Assembly (NCBI GenBank): GCA_001830045.1 | Contig: MIDA01000030.1 | Location: forward strand, 1-53,837 | Origin: Tenericutes bacterium RIFOXYA12_FULL_35_10 | GTDB lineage: Bacteria > Bacillota_I > Bacilli_A > Acholeplasmatales > Acholeplasmataceae | DNA length: 53,837 nucleotides | Direction of reading: 5' to 3' | Shown here: piece after piece, positions 32,358 to 40,894 of the stretch | How the letters are laid out: each line of letters begins with the position of its first letter | Position numbering within the stretch: the stretch's first letter is position 1 | Notes under the pieces: generated by a model | Told to the model about the DNA's origin: nothing | Seen by the model: the letters and a program-made list of their open reading frames with translations, nothing else | Database searches by the model: none | Program-made: the position numbers and the translations under genes

Positions 32358-33179
32358 ATGCAACAAGACATGATTGATTTACTTCAAAAAATTAAAGAGA
32401 ATAAGTTCGATTTTACGGAGATAGATAAACTTCATTTAGCAACATCTTTAATGGATCACATTGGGGATTTGAGATCGGAAGTTAGAGATGAATTGGTTTA
32501 TGTCGTACTTGCCCATTTATTTCATGATCAGCACTTCAATGAAGAGGAATTAACACAGTTTTTGAACCAACTTAAAAGTGATTCCTACTTATTTTATGAT
32601 ATCAATAACAAAGAACCTTGGAGTGTTTTAAAGCGAAGTTTTTCTTTGTTGCAGCTCGTGATTTTAGTTTATGTACACCGTAGAGATCATGCGATTGATG
32701 TTAAAGAGATTGACTTACTTTTTGATGATTTTATGAACTATTTAAATCAAGAAACAGTCTTTATCGGATATGATGATCGTGTTGGATGGGTGCATGCAAC
32801 TGCCCATAGTGCAGACTTGTTAGCACAGTTTGTGCAACTGGAAACATGTGATGAGAAGAAGTTATTGATCATGTTTAATCAGATGCTAAAGCTTGTCAAA
32901 CAAAGACATGTGATTTATACGCATAATGAAGACGAAAGACTCGTGAAAGCCGTCAAAAAGGGATTAGATCGTCAGTTGTTATCAGAATCTTTTTTAACAA
33001 ATTGGGTTAAACAGTTTACAGTTGATAGCGAAGTAATCGATCAAGAGCAACGACTTAATCTTAAACATAACATCAAACAATTTTTAAGTACACTCTATTT
33101 TTCATGTCAAGACAATAAGTTGTACGTATATATCGCTGATGATATTAAAACGATCATGATAAACGATATATATAAATGA
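32358..33179 (+). CDS. DUF2785 family protein
   Basis: 273 aa from the ATG at 32358, preceded by AAGGGGA; the ORF-track start at 32334 is upstream of this site. The recognisable segment is DDRVGWVHATAHSADLLAQFVQ (about residues 143-164), the conserved core of DUF2785, together with an all-helical layout. The paired histidines in HATAH could bind a metal but nothing is proven. No signal peptide, so cytoplasmic. It may be the last gene of the exporter transcript. A terminator follows. Confidence 0.8.
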   Translation: MQQDMIDLLQKIKENKFDFTEIDKLHLATSLMDHIGDLRSEVRDELVYVVLAHLFHDQHFNEEELTQFLNQLKSDSYLFYDINNKEPWSVLKRSFSLLQLVILVYVHRRDHAIDVKEIDLLFDDFMNYLNQETVFIGYDDRVGWVHATAHSADLLAQFVQLETCDEKKLLIMFNQMLKLVKQRHVIYTHNEDERLVKAVKKGLDRQLLSESFLTNWVKQFTVDSEVIDQEQRLNLKHNIKQFLSTLYFSCQDNKLYVYIADDIKTIMINDIYK

Positions 33180-33202
33180 ATTAGATGAAGTGTGATTGAT
33201 AT

Positions 33203-33230
33203 AAAAGGATTGTTAACTCAATCCTTTTTT
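33203..33230 (+). terminator. Intrinsic terminator
   Basis: AAAAGGATT/AATCCTTTT stem with an 8-base loop, followed by TT; ends the DUF2785 gene transcript. Confidence 0.9.
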
Positions 33231-33782
33231 GCTAAATAAATGAGTATTATCTCACAATAAATCGTGTTTTTATCCCTAATATTTTACTTTTAATTTTAAT
33301 TTCAAACTTTTCACGCTAAACAGATTGACAACTTAATTTCAATAGTGTAAAATCCGAGATAAAGTGCGAAAAACAAGATCAAACTATCATCAGTGAGTGA
33401 ATTTTCTAACGTCAACAAGTAATAAATAATAGAATCATGATTACGTACAAAAAAGTATAACTTCTTTACCATGCTCCTTTTAACTAGCATTCTTGCTGTT
33501 ATAGAAACCTTAGGTGGATTATTTGTCACTAAATTACCGTGATAATGAGGTTAATACATTAGTTTGGAAAAGTGTTAGTTGGGTAAGTTTACACATGTCA
33601 ATCACTTCATATCTATATGAGGTCTTAATACATGATTATCTAAATATTAGCTTTCTTTAGTACGAACCCAAATGAAGAATTCTTAAGACCTTTTATTGGC
33701 ATTTTATCATAGATAACATTCATTATCTTATGGATTTCCATTAATAAAAATCAGATTTTAATCTTGAAAAAGATAGTAAATA
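33231..33782. other. Long intergenic region with a distant inverted repeat
   Basis: About 550 bases without a credible gene. The minus-strand 72-aa ORF at 33311-33529 has no ribosome site and biased composition. AGGTCTTAA (33620-33628) and its complement TTAAGACCT (33683-33691, followed by TTTTATT) could close a 72-base RNA hairpin with terminator character. No clear promoter was found for the downstream gene. Confidence 0.45.
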
Positions 33783-34868
33783 ATGAAGGGAGTCGCATTT
33801 CCACATGTTAAGGAAAAGCTAAACAAGAAAATGAAACAAAACGTATTTGATGACTTTGCACCTCGTATTTTAAAACTTTATCATGAAAATCAAGATGAAT
33901 TTTGGGATGCTGTGATGACTCCTTTTTTGGCAGATAGTAACTTAACAACATTATTTAAATATCGCAAAATTGGGCTCGAATTAATGAGCTTGTTTTCCGA
34001 GATAGATCGTGAAAGAATACGCTTCTTATCAGAATATTCAACATCATTCGAATTTAATTTAAGCAAGTGGAAAAGTCTGTTGAAAAAAGAAGAATACTTC
34101 AAAGACGCATATCCAGTCTATGCCTTTTTAGTGATATGGATGGATCATATGAAGATGAACGATCATTTATCACGCTTTGGTAATTTGCTAAGGTCTGTGG
34201 TTTACGGAATTGCAGGTTATGGTATTTTGGATGTCATTGTTGATGACAAACAGTTCTCCCCTGTTGAACTGTTGACCTCTTTGATGCTTGTTGCTGAATA
34301 TGAGACACTCATCTTAAAAACATTTGGAGTGAATCAAACAAATCTAGATATTTTACATCATATTAGAGATCAATTTCTTCGATCTGAAATTAAAGAAAAA
34401 TTTACAAGGGGAAACAGTTCTCCGTATAAAAAAGGATTTCCTATTGAATGCGGATTCAAAGCTGCGCACTTACTTACTCCATTTATGTTGAGCTTAGAAC
34501 ATTTAGGTAAATCGGCTAATATTGATCCATATTTTGAGGTTTTCTTTTTGTTTGGTGCTGTTATTCAGATTTTAGATGATTTAAAAGATATAGAAGATGA
34601 TTTATCCATTGGACATTTTTCATACATTACACTTGGTAGTGATGTTATTGAATGGCATAAAAAAGGTATGAAGCCAAAAGATATGGTTAAAATGTTATGG
34701 GAAGACAAACAACGCATTCATCAACTTTTTGGTGAATGCAAAGATATGATTAGAAAATCAAGAATGATTTTGAAACAGTTGGAAGATCCCTATCTTGAGA
34801 AAATAGTCTATGTTACTGAATTACGTCTTGAGTCATATTTTAGAAAAGAATTTAAACTAGCTTTATAA
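33783..34868 (+). CDS. Class I isoprenoid-synthase-like protein
   Basis: 361 aa, all-helical. The C-terminal half holds FFLFGAVIQILDDLKDIEDDLSIGHFSY (residues 254-280), which strongly resembles the second Asp-rich motif and context of trans-isoprenyl diphosphate synthases and related class I enzymes (FQxxDDxxDxxxDxxxG). A first Asp-rich site may be LDVIVDDK (D150, D154, D155). It is far from housekeeping GGPP synthase in the rest of its sequence, so it may be a terpene-type cyclase or prenyltransferase. The start is uncertain: the ATG at 33783 has no good ribosome site, and M17 (33831) is the next candidate. It faces the polyamine operon across a shared terminator. Confidence 0.65.
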   Translation: MKGVAFPHVKEKLNKKMKQNVFDDFAPRILKLYHENQDEFWDAVMTPFLADSNLTTLFKYRKIGLELMSLFSEIDRERIRFLSEYSTSFEFNLSKWKSLLKKEEYFKDAYPVYAFLVIWMDHMKMNDHLSRFGNLLRSVVYGIAGYGILDVIVDDKQFSPVELLTSLMLVAEYETLILKTFGVNQTNLDILHHIRDQFLRSEIKEKFTRGNSSPYKKGFPIECGFKAAHLLTPFMLSLEHLGKSANIDPYFEVFFLFGAVIQILDDLKDIEDDLSIGHFSYITLGSDVIEWHKKGMKPKDMVKMLWEDKQRIHQLFGECKDMIRKSRMILKQLEDPYLEKIVYVTELRLESYFRKEFKLAL

Positions 34869-34897
34869 AAAACAGTCCAAATTAATGGACTGTTTTA
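34867..34897. terminator. Bidirectional terminator
   Basis: AAAACAGTCC/GGACTGTTTT, a perfect 10-bp stem with an 8-base loop, between convergent genes. It includes the last codons of asd. Confidence 0.9.
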
Positions 34898-35904
34898 TAT
34901 GCTTTTAAGGAATTTTCGTTGGTCAAAAGTTCAAGAATTTGAATGGCGTTGGTTGCTGCACCTTTTCTGATGTTATCAGCAACAACAAACATATTTAATC
35001 CAGATTCGAGTGACTGATCTCTTCTAATTCTTCCGACAAAGACTTCATCTTTTTGATTCACGATGATGGGCATCGGATATTTAAGTTCTTTCGGATCATC
35101 ATAGAGGATGACACCTTGAGACTTAGAGAGTAAATCTTTGAGTTCAGTAAGATCATAAGGTTTTTCAAATTCAACGTTGATTGACTCACTGTGGCCATTA
35201 ACCACGGGTACTCTGACTGCGGTTGCAGAAATCTTTAAGTTAGGAAGACCCATAATTTTACGCATTTCAAAGATCATTTTTTCTTCTTCCTTAGTATTAC
35301 CACTTTCCATAAAGACATCGATATGAGGTAAAACGTTTTGATGGATTTGGTAAGGAAACTTTGTGGTCTCACCTGTTTTGAGTTGATGTTCTAAATCATA
35401 AATGCCGTTAATGCCAGAACCACTCACTGCTTGATAAGTGGAAATGACAACTCTTTTCAAGTGATAGGCTTCATGAAGCGGTTTTAATGCAACTACAGCT
35501 TGAATGGTTGAACAGTTAGGATTGGCAATGATGTAATCATGTTTAAATGCATCTTCAGGATTAACCTCAGGAACAACTAAAGGCACATCAGAATCCATTC
35601 TAAAATGACTTGAGTTATCGATGACTATTGTATGATTCTTTTTGAAAAGAGGTGCGAATACTTTAGATACGGTTGCACCTGCACTAAAGAGTGCGTAATC
35701 TACGGGATGTGAATTGATGTTATCTTCAGTTAATGCAATAACGACACGATCACTGCCTTTGAAAGAGATGATCTGTCCTGCACTTTTATGTGATGCAAAC
35801 AAAACAAGTTCTTGAATGGGAATGTTTCTTTCAGATAGAACTTCTAAAAATTTTCTTCCAACAACACCGGTTGCACCAACGATAGCTAAAGATATGGGTT
35901 TCAT
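34882..35904 (-). CDS. asd: Aspartate-semialdehyde dehydrogenase
   Basis: 340 aa. It reduces aspartyl phosphate to L-aspartate 4-semialdehyde with NADPH. The N-terminal Rossmann motif is AIVGATGVVGRKFLEVL. The catalytic cysteine C131 lies in ANPNCSTIQ. DNSSHFRM, YQAVSGSG, and the substrate-binding RVPVVNGHSE complete the fingerprint. It overlaps the aspartate kinase gene by 4 bases, the last gene of the four-gene operon. The product feeds both threonine/methionine/lysine synthesis and the carboxy(nor)spermidine dehydrogenase encoded upstream. Confidence 0.96.
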   Translation of the reverse strand: MKPISLAIVGATGVVGRKFLEVLSERNIPIQELVLFASHKSAGQIISFKGSDRVVIALTEDNINSHPVDYALFSAGATVSKVFAPLFKKNHTIVIDNSSHFRMDSDVPLVVPEVNPEDAFKHDYIIANPNCSTIQAVVALKPLHEAYHLKRVVISTYQAVSGSGINGIYDLEHQLKTGETTKFPYQIHQNVLPHIDVFMESGNTKEEEKMIFEMRKIMGLPNLKISATAVRVPVVNGHSESINVEFEKPYDLTELKDLLSKSQGVILYDDPKELKYPMPIIVNQKDEVFVGRIRRDQSLESGLNMFVVADNIRKGAATNAIQILELLTNENSLKAYKTVH

Positions 35905-37232
35905 CGTTCATGGTCCTCCCTAACAAATTCGTTATAGACCGCATTGATCGCGTATTCGTAATCGATATCATCAACACCGATCACGATGTTTGTCCCATTT
36001 GAACCGTAATCAATCATTCTTAAGGTAATGTTGGTATTGACAAGGGCACTAAAGAGTTTGAGCATGTTGTATTTATTGGCCATTAAGTTTCTTCCAACAA
36101 TCGAAATAAGCGAGATATTTTCTAAGACTTCAACGGTATCTGGTTTCATCGTTTTTTTGATTTGGTTGATTAAGGTTTCTCTTTTGTCACCAGTTAAATA
36201 CTTTGATTCAATCATCATCGAAAATGTATCGGTTCCACTTGGGAAATGTTCGACTTGGATATCAAGTTTTTCACAAAAGGATAAGACCTTTCTGTCAAAA
36301 CCAGGGGTTTCATCCATAAGGTGTTTTTCAATGATAATTAAGGTGAAGTTATTTAAACCTGCAATACCTGTAATGACATTTTTACTCTTACTAGCTGGTA
36401 CATAATCATAAATAAATGTTCCAGGTGAACTTGGGTTAAATGTGTTTCTTGCATTAATGGGAATACCTTCTTTTGAAACTGGGTAGAATGTATCACTATG
36501 GATGACACTCGCACCCATAAAAGATAATGCACGAAGCTCTTTATAGGTCATCATATCGATTAAATGTGGGTTTTCAACAATTCTGGGATCACACATTAAA
36601 AAACCATCAATATCAGACCAGTTTTCATAGACTTTTGCAAACACCGCTCTTGAAATGAGTGCACCCGTAACATCTGCTCCACCACGTGAAAGAAGCTTAA
36701 TATCACCTCTAGGGTTTGCACCATAAAAACCACTGATCACCACATATTCTTTATGCTTTAAAGCTTTCCGTGCTGTTTTATTAGTTAACTGATAATCGAC
36801 TTTAGAGCCTTTGAAACGAATCAAATCTTTGGCATCAACAAATTCAAAACCTAAGACATCTGCTAAGATCATCGCAGATAAATATTCACCACGAGAAACA
36901 ATGAATTCAACTGTTTCTTCATAAAGCATTTCTTTGAATATTTGATCTAAGACTGTTTCAATAGAGAAAGATACATTCAATCCAAATGCAATTTCTATGA
37001 ATCTTTGTTTAACAAGTTCATAAGTAGCTGATGTTTGACTATCTAAAATTTCATCAGCAACCTTATATAAGAGATCAGTGACTTTAATATCGTCACTAAA
37101 TCTCTTTCCAGGTGCTGAAACAACGATGAACTTGCGTTCTTCGTCGTTCTTTACAATATCTATTACTTTTTTAATGGTTTCAGATGAAGCCATGGAAGTT
37201 CCGCCAAATTTGGCGACTTTAATTTTGCTCAT
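35901..37232 (-). CDS. lysC: Aspartate kinase
   Basis: 443 aa. It phosphorylates L-aspartate. Motifs: VAKFGGTSMASSETIKKV (kinase start), FIVVSAPGKR, FIVSRGEYLSA and LLSRGGADVTGALISRAV, then the DGFLMCDPRIV substrate region. The C-terminal 150 residues carry two ACT-type regulatory segments (SLISIVGRNLM and the earlier FTLIIIEK). This is a monofunctional kinase, with no homoserine dehydrogenase fused. It lies between the polyamine genes and asd, with 8 bases to the decarboxylase gene upstream. Feedback control cannot be read from the sequence. Confidence 0.95.
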   Translation of the reverse strand: MSKIKVAKFGGTSMASSETIKKVIDIVKNDEERKFIVVSAPGKRFSDDIKVTDLLYKVADEILDSQTSATYELVKQRFIEIAFGLNVSFSIETVLDQIFKEMLYEETVEFIVSRGEYLSAMILADVLGFEFVDAKDLIRFKGSKVDYQLTNKTARKALKHKEYVVISGFYGANPRGDIKLLSRGGADVTGALISRAVFAKVYENWSDIDGFLMCDPRIVENPHLIDMMTYKELRALSFMGASVIHSDTFYPVSKEGIPINARNTFNPSSPGTFIYDYVPASKSKNVITGIAGLNNFTLIIIEKHLMDETPGFDRKVLSFCEKLDIQVEHFPSGTDTFSMMIESKYLTGDKRETLINQIKKTMKPDTVEVLENISLISIVGRNLMANKYNMLKLFSALVNTNITLRMIDYGSNGTNIVIGVDDIDYEYAINAVYNEFVREDHER

Positions 37233-37240
37233 AGGGTTTC

Positions 37241-38362
37241 CTAACTAAGCTTATGCTTAAAATCTAAATAATCAAATGACTTAATCAGGATATCTTCGCC
37301 AGAGAGATTTCTTAAGTAAATCGAGGGAAGTGGAATACCATTGAATGTATTATTTTTAACCATGGTATAGAGTGCCATATCTTCAAAGACGATACGACTG
37401 CCGATTTCTAATGGGTTTTCAAAATAGTATTCACCAATGTTATCACCCGTTAAGCAGGTGTATCCTGCTAATCGGTAATGATAATCGCTTTTTTTGACTG
37501 TATCTTGAACGGGAGGTGTAAAAGGCATTTCGATCACATCAGGCATATGACAGGTTGCTGATGTATCTAAAATCGCGATTGCCATATCATTTTTAACGAT
37601 ATCTAAAACTTGTGCAACAAAGAATCCTGTGTTTAATACGATGCCTTCACCTGGTTCTAAGTAAACCTCTAGATTGTATGTCTCTTTATAGTATTTAATG
37701 AGTTTAACGAGTAAGTCGATATCGTAATCATGTAGTGCTAAATGGTGTCCACCACCAAAGTTGATCCATTTAAGGTTATGGAGATATTTACCAAATTTTT
37801 CTTCAACCACTTTAAGTGTAATCTCTAAAGCATCAGCATTTTGTTGACATAGTGTATGGAAATGGAGTCCTGAAATATAAGGTAAGATGGATTCATCAAA
37901 ATCGATGAGTCTTGTTCCCATGCGTGATGTAGGTGAACAGGGGTCATACATGCCGTGACTTTGGGTAGAGATTTCAGGGTTGATGCGAAGTCCTAATGTT
38001 TTTCCTCTTTTTAAAGCGATGTCTTTAAAATGTCTGAGCTGCGAAACAGAATTAAAAACAATGTGATCTGCATAATCCAAGATTTCCATAAAGTCTTCAT
38101 CTTTGTATGCAGGTGCGTAGACATGAACCTCTTTACCAAAGTGTTCAAAGCCTAATCTTGCTTCATAAAGACCACTTGCTGTTGTCCCATCTAAATATTT
38201 AGACATTAAAGGATACAAGCTATACATTGAAAAAGCCTTTTGAGCCAAAAGGATTTTACAACCTGAACGATCTTTAATGTTTTTAATGATCTCTAAATTC
38301 TTTTGCAGGAGTGATTCATCGATTAAGTAATAAGGTGTCTTTAAGTTAGGATTAATCTTCAT
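37241..38362 (-). CDS. nspC: Carboxynorspermidine/carboxyspermidine decarboxylase
   Basis: 373 aa from the ATG at 38362; the ORF-track start is a TTG three codons earlier. It is a PLP enzyme of the alanine-racemase fold, relative of ornithine/diaminopimelate decarboxylases. The PLP lysine K42 is in ILLAQKAFSMYS. Others: LGLRINPEIS, SRMGTRL, FHTLCQQ, WINFGGGHHL, LEPGEGIVLNTG and DTSATCHMPDVIEMPF, the last including the active-site Cys contributed across the dimer. It removes CO2 from carboxy(nor)spermidine to give (nor)spermidine. It overlaps the dehydrogenase gene by 11 bases. Confidence 0.95.
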   Translation of the reverse strand: MKINPNLKTPYYLIDESLLQKNLEIIKNIKDRSGCKILLAQKAFSMYSLYPLMSKYLDGTTASGLYEARLGFEHFGKEVHVYAPAYKDEDFMEILDYADHIVFNSVSQLRHFKDIALKRGKTLGLRINPEISTQSHGMYDPCSPTSRMGTRLIDFDESILPYISGLHFHTLCQQNADALEITLKVVEEKFGKYLHNLKWINFGGGHHLALHDYDIDLLVKLIKYYKETYNLEVYLEPGEGIVLNTGFFVAQVLDIVKNDMAIAILDTSATCHMPDVIEMPFTPPVQDTVKKSDYHYRLAGYTCLTGDNIGEYYFENPLEIGSRIVFEDMALYTMVKNNTFNGIPLPSIYLRNLSGEDILIKSFDYLDFKHKLS

Positions 38363-39563
38363 AGTCTTCAATGAAAACTGGATTAAAGTTTTCTTTCCAT
38401 GGGAGACCCCATTTATTTAGCATATCCATAAATGGATCTGGATCAAATTGTTCCATATTGAAGACGCCTGCTCCGCTCCAAATGCCTTGAACCATTAATG
38501 CTGCACCAATCATTGCAGGTACACCTGTGGTGTATGCAATCGCTTGTGAACCCGTTTCTTTATAAGCTTCTTCATGGTCGCACATGTTATAAACATAGTA
38601 TGAAACAGGTTTAGAATCTTTATGTCCTTTGATGATACAACCGATATTTGTTTTACCTTTCGTACGTGGTCCTAAACTTGCTGGATCTGGTAGTATTGCA
38701 CGTAAGAACTGAATGGGGACGATTTCTTGACCTTGGAATATGATAGGTTTAACAGAAGTCATACCGACATTTTCTAAAACTCGCAAGTGTGTTAAGTAGC
38801 TTTGACCAAAACTCATAAAGAAACGAATTCTTTTGGCTTCAGGGATGAATTTTGCTAAGGATTCGATCTCTTCATGGTACATGAGATACATGTCCTTAGA
38901 ACCGATACCATCAAGCATATATTCATGTTTTCTTGAGAGTGCTGGAATGGTTACCCATTTTCCGTTTTCATAGTAACGACCTGGTAGGGTTACTTCACGG
39001 ATGTTGATCTCAGGATTAAAGTTAGTTGCAAAAGGATATCCATGATCGCCACCATTCGCATCTAAGATGTCAATGGTATCGATGGTATCAAAATAATGCT
39101 TTTTCGCATACATTGAAAAGACACTGGTGACGCCTGGATCAAAGCCAGATCCAAGAAGTGCCATCACACCAGCTTCTTTAAACTTTTCATGATAAACCCA
39201 CTGAGTTCCATATTCGAAACCTGCTTGTTCTCTAATCTCTGCACATGCAGTATCTAAGTAGTGTGTTTTTGTTTCAATACATGCTTCCATAATCGGTATG
39301 TTTTGATAGGGTAGGGCAACATTGACAACGATATCAGGATGATATTTTTGAATTAAAGATATGACATTGTCTTTGTTGTCAGCATCAACTTCCTCAGCAA
39401 TAACCTTGATGTTTTTGCTGTTTAATTTTGATGCAAAATGCTCACATTTTGATTTGGTTCTGCTAGCAATAACCATTTCTTTGAATACTTCATGATTTTG
39501 AGCAATTTTTTGAATGGCAACGGATGCAACTGCACCACAACCAATGACTAAAACTTTCGACAT
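38352..39563 (-). CDS. Carboxynorspermidine/carboxyspermidine dehydrogenase (saccharopine-dehydrogenase-like)
   Basis: 403 aa. It joins aspartate semialdehyde with putrescine or 1,3-diaminopropane by NADPH-dependent reductive amination. The Rossmann start is VLVIGCGAVASVAIQKIA with IASRTKSKCE following. Characteristic segments are DTACAEIREQAGFEYGTQW, LLGSGFDPGVTSVFSMYAKKHYFD, DANGGDHGYPFATNFNPEINIREV and TGVPAMIGAALM. This is the LYS9-like family member always paired with nspC, replacing the S-adenosylmethionine route (SpeD/SpeE). The AAAGGAGGA ribosome site is strong. Upstream is an RNA leader with an intrinsic terminator. Confidence 0.94.
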   Translation of the reverse strand: MSKVLVIGCGAVASVAIQKIAQNHEVFKEMVIASRTKSKCEHFASKLNSKNIKVIAEEVDADNKDNVISLIQKYHPDIVVNVALPYQNIPIMEACIETKTHYLDTACAEIREQAGFEYGTQWVYHEKFKEAGVMALLGSGFDPGVTSVFSMYAKKHYFDTIDTIDILDANGGDHGYPFATNFNPEINIREVTLPGRYYENGKWVTIPALSRKHEYMLDGIGSKDMYLMYHEEIESLAKFIPEAKRIRFFMSFGQSYLTHLRVLENVGMTSVKPIIFQGQEIVPIQFLRAILPDPASLGPRTKGKTNIGCIIKGHKDSKPVSYYVYNMCDHEEAYKETGSQAIAYTTGVPAMIGAALMVQGIWSGAGVFNMEQFDPDPFMDMLNKWGLPWKENFNPVFIEDYED

Positions 39564-39697
39564 AAAAATCCTCCTTTATAGTAATTAGAGTTATCAAACA
39601 AAAATCCAATGCTAACCAAAAGAAAACTCTGGCTATCATTGGATTTATCCTTTAGACCCTAATAGTTCAAACGACCCCATATTTCTATGAGTGTGTC
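39564..39697 (-). promoter_or_regulatory. Candidate attenuator or riboswitch leader of the polyamine operon
   Basis: About 134 bases of leader from the predicted start. Its 3' part is a terminator hairpin (39602-39646). Its 5' part can pair with the left arm of that hairpin. CUAUUA (minus RNA; + 39660-39665) pairs with UGAUAG (+ 39633-39638), and ACUC (+ 39689-39692) with GAGU (+ 39626-39629). These exclude the terminator. No known riboswitch class was recognised and no leader peptide was seen. Confidence 0.6.
39602..39646 (-). terminator. Intrinsic terminator in the polyamine leader
   Basis: On the minus strand AAATCCAATG pairs with CATTGGATTT (10 bp), extended inward by TA and CCA pairs with two mismatches, then TTTTTGTTTG. 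It lies 38 bases before the start codon, so it must be bypassed for expression. Confidence 0.85.
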
Positions 39698-39703
39698 AAT
39701 AAA

Positions 39704-39731
39704 ATAATACTATAAAACAACAAAAAGTCAA
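39704..39731 (-). promoter_or_regulatory. Promoter of the polyamine operon
   Basis: On the minus strand TTGACT (+ 39726-39731) and TATTAT (+ 39704-39709) are 16 bases apart. The predicted transcription start is near 39697. The rest of the 39732-39977 gap contains only AT-rich sequence and the plsC promoter region (TGGTAAGAT, 39951-39959). Confidence 0.7.
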
Positions 39732-39977
39732 CAGATTTCAGTCAAAAAAAATTGAAGCAAGAAAATTTTGAAAAAACACACGATTTTTTTAAAACACGAA
39801 ATACATTTTTATATACAAAGTATATAAGATACAAAAAATCGAGAAAATATGAGATAAATGATAACAAATTAAAAAATTTAGTAATTTTGCAGGTATTTTT
39901 TGTATTATCGATGCATTTTAAATAGGTTTTACCCATCTTATGGTAAGATATCTTAAAATGCATATGGAGGACATCCC

Positions 39978-40754
39978 TTGGCGACACTCATCTTTCTGAT
40001 TTCGTGGTTTGGTTATGTGATTTTATTAAGTATCTATGTGAACATCTATTTGATACCACTTTGGATCATTTTATCGTATGCACTTGGGTTTATGACTGTG
40101 CTTGTTCTGTATTTAATTCAATTACCAGTAATTATTAGGCTTCCTTCTACAAATCAATATAAGTTCTACTTAATGAAGAGTATGGCAGTCTTAGTTAATC
40201 ATTTCGTGATTAGACTAAGTGTGAAGGTTACCGGATTAGAATATGTACCTAAAGAAGGAAGATTAGTCATTTATGCAAATCATAAATCTTATTCTGATGG
40301 GTTTGCATTGCTTGAAGTTTTCCCTAGACCGATGACATTTACACCTAAAAAATCAGTGATGAAAATACCTTTGGTTGGACGTTGGTTAAAAAGTTATGAT
40401 GTGTTTCCAATTGATCGAAACAACCCTAGAGCAACGTTTGAATCGATGGAAACTGCTGTAGATACGGTTAAAAAAGAACTTGTGATTTCAGTATTTCCTG
40501 AAGGGACGATTAAGTATCGAAAAGATCCATATGTTACTGAAATGAAAAGTGGAGCATTTAAGTTAGCTCTCAAAGCTGAAAGTGATATTTTAGTAGTTCG
40601 GTTTGATGGCAATGAACTTACGAAAAATAGAACCCCATTTCGATCAACAAGAAGAAAATTAACGATATTTCCAGTGATCCCCTTTGAAAAAATCAAAGTT
40701 TTATCTAGCCATGAAGTTGCAAAACTCGTCATGGATACCATTAATAACAAATAA
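39978..40754 (+). CDS. plsC: 1-acyl-sn-glycerol-3-phosphate acyltransferase
   Basis: 258 aa with TTG start, 7 bases after GGAGG. Two hydrophobic helices occupy residues 1-55. The acyltransferase motifs are NHKSYSD (H102, D107 of HX4D), FPIDRNNPRAT and FPEGT (173-177). It transfers the second acyl chain to lysophosphatidic acid, giving phosphatidic acid for membrane lipids, at the cytoplasmic membrane face. It is transcribed alone, divergent from the polyamine operon, and ends in a strong terminator. The minus-strand ORF at 40394-40750 is a shadow. Confidence 0.94.
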   Translation: MATLIFLISWFGYVILLSIYVNIYLIPLWIILSYALGFMTVLVLYLIQLPVIIRLPSTNQYKFYLMKSMAVLVNHFVIRLSVKVTGLEYVPKEGRLVIYANHKSYSDGFALLEVFPRPMTFTPKKSVMKIPLVGRWLKSYDVFPIDRNNPRATFESMETAVDTVKKELVISVFPEGTIKYRKDPYVTEMKSGAFKLALKAESDILVVRFDGNELTKNRTPFRSTRRKLTIFPVIPFEKIKVLSSHEVAKLVMDTINNK

Positions 40755-40774
40755 CTTGAATATAAATAATAGAT

Positions 40775-40817
40775 AACGATGACTTATGATGCACTCGCAT
40801 TTCACGTCATCGTTTTT
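40775..40817 (+). terminator. Intrinsic terminator of plsC
   Basis: AACGATGAC/GTCATCGTT, with an inner ATGC/GCAT pairing, followed by TTTGATTT. Confidence 0.9.
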
Positions 40818-40844
40818 GATTTAATATATGCAACCAAGAGTTGC

Positions 40845-40873
40845 TTGAATGTGAATGTATTGAGGTATATACT
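40845..40873 (+). promoter_or_regulatory. Promoter of the XRE operon
   Basis: TTGAAT and TATACT with 17-base spacing, 21 bases before the ATG. A small inverted repeat (CAAC/GTTG) overlaps the -35 and may be the regulator's own site. Confidence 0.65.
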
Positions 40874-40894
40874 TAAGGTGTAAGGAGGTTAGTC

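Noticed and set aside
33311-33529. 72-aa minus-strand ORF
   Set aside because: No ribosome site; looks like chance open frame.
39640-39700. Purine riboswitch in the polyamine leader
   Set aside because: ACACTCATA resembles the start of purine riboswitches, but the conserved GTTTCTACC/CCGTAAA core is missing.
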